Assembly (NCBI GenBank): GCA_905235765.1
Contig: CAJOMM010000001.1
Location: forward strand, 2,485-9,564
Source of the DNA: an uncultured Clostridia bacterium
Lineage (GTDB): Bacteria; Bacillota; Clostridia; Christensenellales; Borkfalkiaceae
Direction of reading: 5' to 3'
DNA length: 7,080 bases
Below, piece by piece: positions 5,001 through 7,080 of the stretch. A program made the translations under genes and the position numbers. A model generated the notes under the pieces. It did not search any database. It was not told where the DNA came from and was given only the letters and a program-made list of their open reading frames with translations. Position 1 is the first letter of the stretch, and each line of letters starts with the position of its first letter.

Positions 5001-5426
5001 ATGCAACAGGATAAAGTTGCGATACTTATAAAAAAAGCCGCATTGGAATTTGAAAAAATGTCGAATCCGTATTTTGCCGAATACGAATTGACTGTAGCGC
5101 AATACAAGGTTTTAAAATATTTATACGGCGAAATTTCCGGAACTGCTCGCGTTACCGATTTTGAAAAGTGCTATTCTATGACGCATCCGACGACTTTGGG
5201 GCTTTTGGAAAATCTTGAAAAGAAAGGTTTTATCGAGCGGATAGACAACCCGAACGACAAGAGGGGAAAACTGGTATCGCTGACAGATAAGGCGCTTAAT
5301 ATGCGCGATAGTCTGCTTTCGCTCGGCGACGTAATAGAGAATAGGTTTACCGAGTCGCTTACGAAGAGGGAAAAAGAAGAGCTCGTCGCGCTCCTCCTGA
5401 AGTTATTATGCAAAAGCGCGGATTGA
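5001..5426 (+). CDS. MarR-family transcriptional regulator
   Basis: This 141-residue protein is typical MarR length. It is a cytoplasmic dimeric winged-helix repressor that usually releases DNA on binding a phenolic ligand or on cysteine oxidation. The N-terminal helix with FAEYELTVAQYKVLKYLY (25-42) is the usual dimerisation/helix-2 region. The DNA-recognition helix is within MTHPTTLGLLENLEKKGFIER (60-80), and the wing is DNPNDKRGKLVSLTDK (82-97) with the family Asp/Arg pattern. Two cysteines (C57 just before the recognition helix, C137 near the end) could be redox sensors, but this is speculation. The ATG follows GGAG (4990-4993) by 7 nt. The tandem palindromes over its promoter point to autoregulation, and the downstream ferredoxin-nitroreductase is probably in the same transcript. 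Confidence 0.93.
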   Translation: MQQDKVAILIKKAALEFEKMSNPYFAEYELTVAQYKVLKYLYGEISGTARVTDFEKCYSMTHPTTLGLLENLEKKGFIERIDNPNDKRGKLVSLTDKALNMRDSLLSLGDVIENRFTESLTKREKEELVALLLKLLCKSAD

Positions 5427-5443
5427 AATTTAGAGGAAGTATT

Positions 5444-5530
5444 ATGTGGACTTGGTTTGCGCTAAGATCGGCGGGGTGCACGTCGCTTACGTCGATTTTG
5501 GCAAAAGCGGGAAAGAGAGGAGGCGTTTAA
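5444..5530 (+). pseudogene. Truncated EamA-family transporter N-terminus (28 codons)
   Basis: An ATG at 5444 has a good ribosome binding site (AGAGGAAG, 5432-5439) and encodes MWTWFALRSAG, then LTSILAKAG, ending KRGGV and TAA. The pattern MW..FAL.SA...LTSILAK.G is what I recall for the first transmembrane helix of small EamA/DMT-superfamily transporters of about 140 residues. The homology stops there, so roughly 80 percent of the gene would be missing, presumably by deletion between marR and the nitroreductase. It is translated in a different frame from the nitroreductase and could still be translated as a leader, since its stop lies 17 nt before ATG 5548. The family assignment rests on memory of a short motif. 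Confidence 0.5.
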
Positions 5531-5547
5531 CAAAACGCGAAAGAAAG

Positions 5548-6357
5548 ATGATTGAAACGGCAAAATTTAAGGTGGATTACGAAAAATGTATAGGCTGTGG
5601 CAAATGCCTTGAAGTCTGCCCCGGGAATATGGTCGGTGGCAACGTTTTAAGGCTGGATAACGGAATTGCCGTTATGGTCGATCAGGGGAAATTCGGCTGG
5701 AAGGGATGCTGGAAGTGTCAGCATTGCCTTGCCGTATGTCCCGAGGGTGCGATTTCCGTTCTGGGAATTTCACCGGAGGAAGTTACGGGTAAGCCGACTA
5801 TAGCGATTAAAGACGAACTGCCGAAACTTATCGCTTATCGGCGTACTTGCAGGGCGTTCAAAAAAACCGATGTGAGTAAGGACGTTATAGACGAAATTCT
5901 TAAATCCGTGAGCGGCGTTCCGACGGGCGGCAACAATTTCAGTTTGGAATTTTGCGTTGTGGAAACGAGAGATAAAATGCGCGAACTCTATCGCGCCGTG
6001 TTCGGAGATCCCGTTCAAAAAAGCATGTTTGACGGCGAAGATCTCAGCGCTTTGCGGCTTTACGACGCACCGCATTTATTTATCACGCACAAAGCGGTTG
6101 GCGACCGCTTTCAGGACGGCGCTTTGACGGAGATGGGGCTTGCTACCGCTTACTTTGAACTGCTTGCAAACGCTTTTGGCTTGGGAACGGTCATTTCTAC
6201 CTATTCTGCGGAAATGATATCGGCAAGTAAACGCGCGAAAGAGTTTCTCGGTATACCCGATAGTCATAAGTTGTTGACGGTTATAGGCTTTGGGTATCCG
6301 AAATTCGAATATGCGCGCGGCGTTAAAAAAAGTAAAAAAATAAATAGAATAAGGTGA
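5548..6357 (+). CDS. Ferredoxin-nitroreductase fusion flavoprotein
   Basis: This 269-residue protein has an N-terminal bacterial ferredoxin domain with two [4Fe-4S] motifs, CIGCGKCLEVCP (C14, C17, C20, C24) and CWKCQHCLAVCP (C54, C57, C60, C64). A nitroreductase-type FMN domain follows: RRTCRAF (98-104) for the phosphate-binding start, PTGGNN (125-130), and LATAYFELLANAFGLGTV in the second half, closing with LLTVIGFGYPK. The iron-sulfur clusters would feed electrons to FMN for reduction of nitro compounds, quinones or another organic acceptor. The substrate is unknown. A longer frame from GTG 5446 is open, but its first 34 residues are the out-of-frame reading of the EamA remnant, and the conserved ferredoxin begins only after Met5548, so I choose 5548 despite a weak ribosome binding site (GAAAGAAAG). 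It is probably controlled by the MarR upstream, and the stop lies 4 nt before the next gene. Confidence 0.9.
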   Translation: MIETAKFKVDYEKCIGCGKCLEVCPGNMVGGNVLRLDNGIAVMVDQGKFGWKGCWKCQHCLAVCPEGAISVLGISPEEVTGKPTIAIKDELPKLIAYRRTCRAFKKTDVSKDVIDEILKSVSGVPTGGNNFSLEFCVVETRDKMRELYRAVFGDPVQKSMFDGEDLSALRLYDAPHLFITHKAVGDRFQDGALTEMGLATAYFELLANAFGLGTVISTYSAEMISASKRAKEFLGIPDSHKLLTVIGFGYPKFEYARGVKKSKKINRIR

Positions 6358-6361
6358 AATA

Positions 6362-7080
6362 ATGAAAAAAATATCAATATTAATCGTTGCCATTTTTTCG
6401 ACGATGACGATTGCCGCTTGCTCTACGCAACCGACAGTGCCGCCGAACCTCAATGAGGAACTCGTCGAGGAAGTGAAAGATCCCGTAAACCCGGAAACGC
6501 CACCGAGCGGAACGGAGACGGGAGATGACGAAGACGACGGAAATACGGGCGATCCCGTAAACACGGAAACGCCGCCGAGCGACCATGTTTCCGAGGCGCA
6601 AAGGTACGTCGACGCAAACGGAGACGTGGCGTATATTCCGGCGAATTTTAAAGTTTCGGAAAAATCAGACGAGCAGACGATAAGAACGGGACTCGTCGTG
6701 ATAGGTCCGGACGGGAGCGAATATGTTTGGGTTCCGACGACGGAAACCGAACTGAAAACTCGCGATTTCAAAAGTTATTTTTCAAGCGGAAGTTCGTTTT
6801 CCGATTATTGGGACGACACGAGTCTCGATTCCTATAAGGATATGGTGAAAAGCGTCGAGAAATACGGCGGATTTTATATGGGGCGGTTTGAAGCGAGCAA
6901 AGGTCAGAACGGGCTTCCTTTAAGTAAGCGGATAACGGACGGCGATTCGGGGAAAATCTGGGTTCAATATTCTCCGCAAGACACCACAGTTCTATGCCAA
7001 AAATTATATGCTGAAAACGATACCGTTCAAGCCTTTTTCCCGTGGGGGGTAAATTACGACACGACTTTGCAATGGCTGAT
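6362..7080 (+). CDS. Lipoprotein with formylglycine-generating-enzyme-like region (partial)
   Basis: The gene is open to the window end (239 codons seen) and is incomplete at its 3' end. AAGG (6351-6354) lies 7 nt before the ATG, overlapping the end of the nitroreductase gene, so translation is probably coupled. The signal peptide MKKISILIVAIFSTMTIAAC has the lipobox IAAC with lipidated Cys20. Residues about 21-75 are an acidic, Pro/Thr-rich linker with a duplicated block D-P-V-N-x-E-T-P-P-S. From about 80 the sequence YVDANGDVAYIPANFKVS, GLVVIGPDG.EYVWVP and GGFYMGRFEASKG resembles Firmicutes surface proteins related to the sulfatase-modifying factor (FGE/SUMF1) fold, ending in WGVNYDTTLQWL. 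The catalytic cysteines of true FGE lie further along and cannot be checked. Many such proteins are non-catalytic ligand binders. Confidence 0.82.
   Translation, partial: MKKISILIVAIFSTMTIAACSTQPTVPPNLNEELVEEVKDPVNPETPPSGTETGDDEDDGNTGDPVNTETPPSDHVSEAQRYVDANGDVAYIPANFKVSEKSDEQTIRTGLVVIGPDGSEYVWVPTTETELKTRDFKSYFSSGSSFSDYWDDTSLDSYKDMVKSVEKYGGFYMGRFEASKGQNGLPLSKRITDGDSGKIWVQYSPQDTTVLCQKLYAENDTVQAFFPWGVNYDTTLQWL
6479..6581 (+). repeat. Tandem linker repeat in the lipoprotein
   Basis: Two 31-bp segments, 6479-6509 and 6551-6581, differ at only two bases and are 72 bp (24 codons) apart. They encode DPVNPETPPS and DPVNTETPPS. Such low-complexity spacer repeats expand and contract easily and set the distance of the folded domain from the membrane. 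Confidence 0.8.

Noticed and set aside
4716..5102. 128-codon minus-strand frame across the hydrolase end, terminator and marR start
   Set aside because: It runs through a strong terminator and the MarR promoter and is antisense to both genes.
5446..5547. N-terminal extension of the nitroreductase from GTG 5446
   Set aside because: The 34 extra residues show no ferredoxin-family similarity and are the out-of-frame translation of the well-initiated EamA-like stump.
6076..6771. 231-codon open frame on the minus strand
   Set aside because: It is antisense to the nitroreductase end and the lipoprotein. Its Ser/Val/Gly-rich sequence is the complement of the repetitive acidic linker.
1..7080. CRISPR array, tRNA/rRNA genes, transposase or integrase genes
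   Set aside because: No regularly spaced repeats, no tRNA-like or rRNA-like segments and no transposase or recombinase motifs were seen on either strand.

Overview
The window is a moderately AT-rich stretch of bacterial chromosome. It most resembles an anaerobic, Gram-positive Clostridia-type (Bacillota) genome. The grounds are near-perfect TTGACA-17-TATAAT promoters, strong AAGGAG-type ribosome binding sites, two lipoproteins with a short Lys-rich signal peptide and lipobox, a His/Cys repeat lipoprotein of a type common in gut Firmicutes, and a ferredoxin-nitroreductase fusion. No species can be named from the sequence alone.

Region 1 (1-2230). A consensus promoter drives a 23-codon micro-ORF (62-133), followed by a perfect 16-bp bidirectional hairpin terminator (202-239). 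About 2 kb further on, a partly deleted second copy of the same module (about 2064-2230) lies in direct orientation and again ends in a terminator-like hairpin. The two copies bracket a minus-strand lipoprotein gene (626-1744). This lipoprotein carries two tandem 62-residue His/Cys repeats and is followed on its own strand by what looks like decayed coding sequence (about 447-625, perhaps 298-369).

Region 2 (2271-4908). A consensus promoter leads into a tight three-gene plus-strand operon that ends at a strong terminator (4880-4908). The genes are a rhodanese-TtcA-like PP-loop fusion (TTG start at 2396), a RidA-type deaminase (3543) and an alpha/beta hydrolase (3929-4838). The first and third genes each appear broken by a single-base frameshift. 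The conserved C-terminal tail of the TtcA-like protein continues in another frame up to 3540, and the N-terminal 58 codons of the hydrolase lie in a different frame from its catalytic body. RidA between them is intact. These may be real lesions or sequencing/assembly errors.

Region 3 (4941-7080). A MarR-family regulator is expressed from a perfect promoter that carries two near-identical palindromic boxes (4948-4963 and 4971-4986), a textbook layout for autorepression. Downstream, in the same orientation and without an intervening terminator, come a 28-codon ORF that looks like the N-terminus of an EamA-type transporter (5444-5530), a two-[4Fe-4S] ferredoxin-nitroreductase fusion (5548-6357) and a lipoprotein with an extracellular formylglycine-generating-enzyme-like region that runs off the window (6362 onward). 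The set reads as a MarR-controlled redox or xenobiotic-response operon whose transporter gene has mostly been deleted.

No RNA genes, CRISPR arrays or transposase genes were seen. The most noteworthy points are the duplicated promoter/micro-ORF/terminator module, the two frameshifted genes in one operon, the EamA remnant that corrects the nitroreductase start, and the tandem MarR operators.
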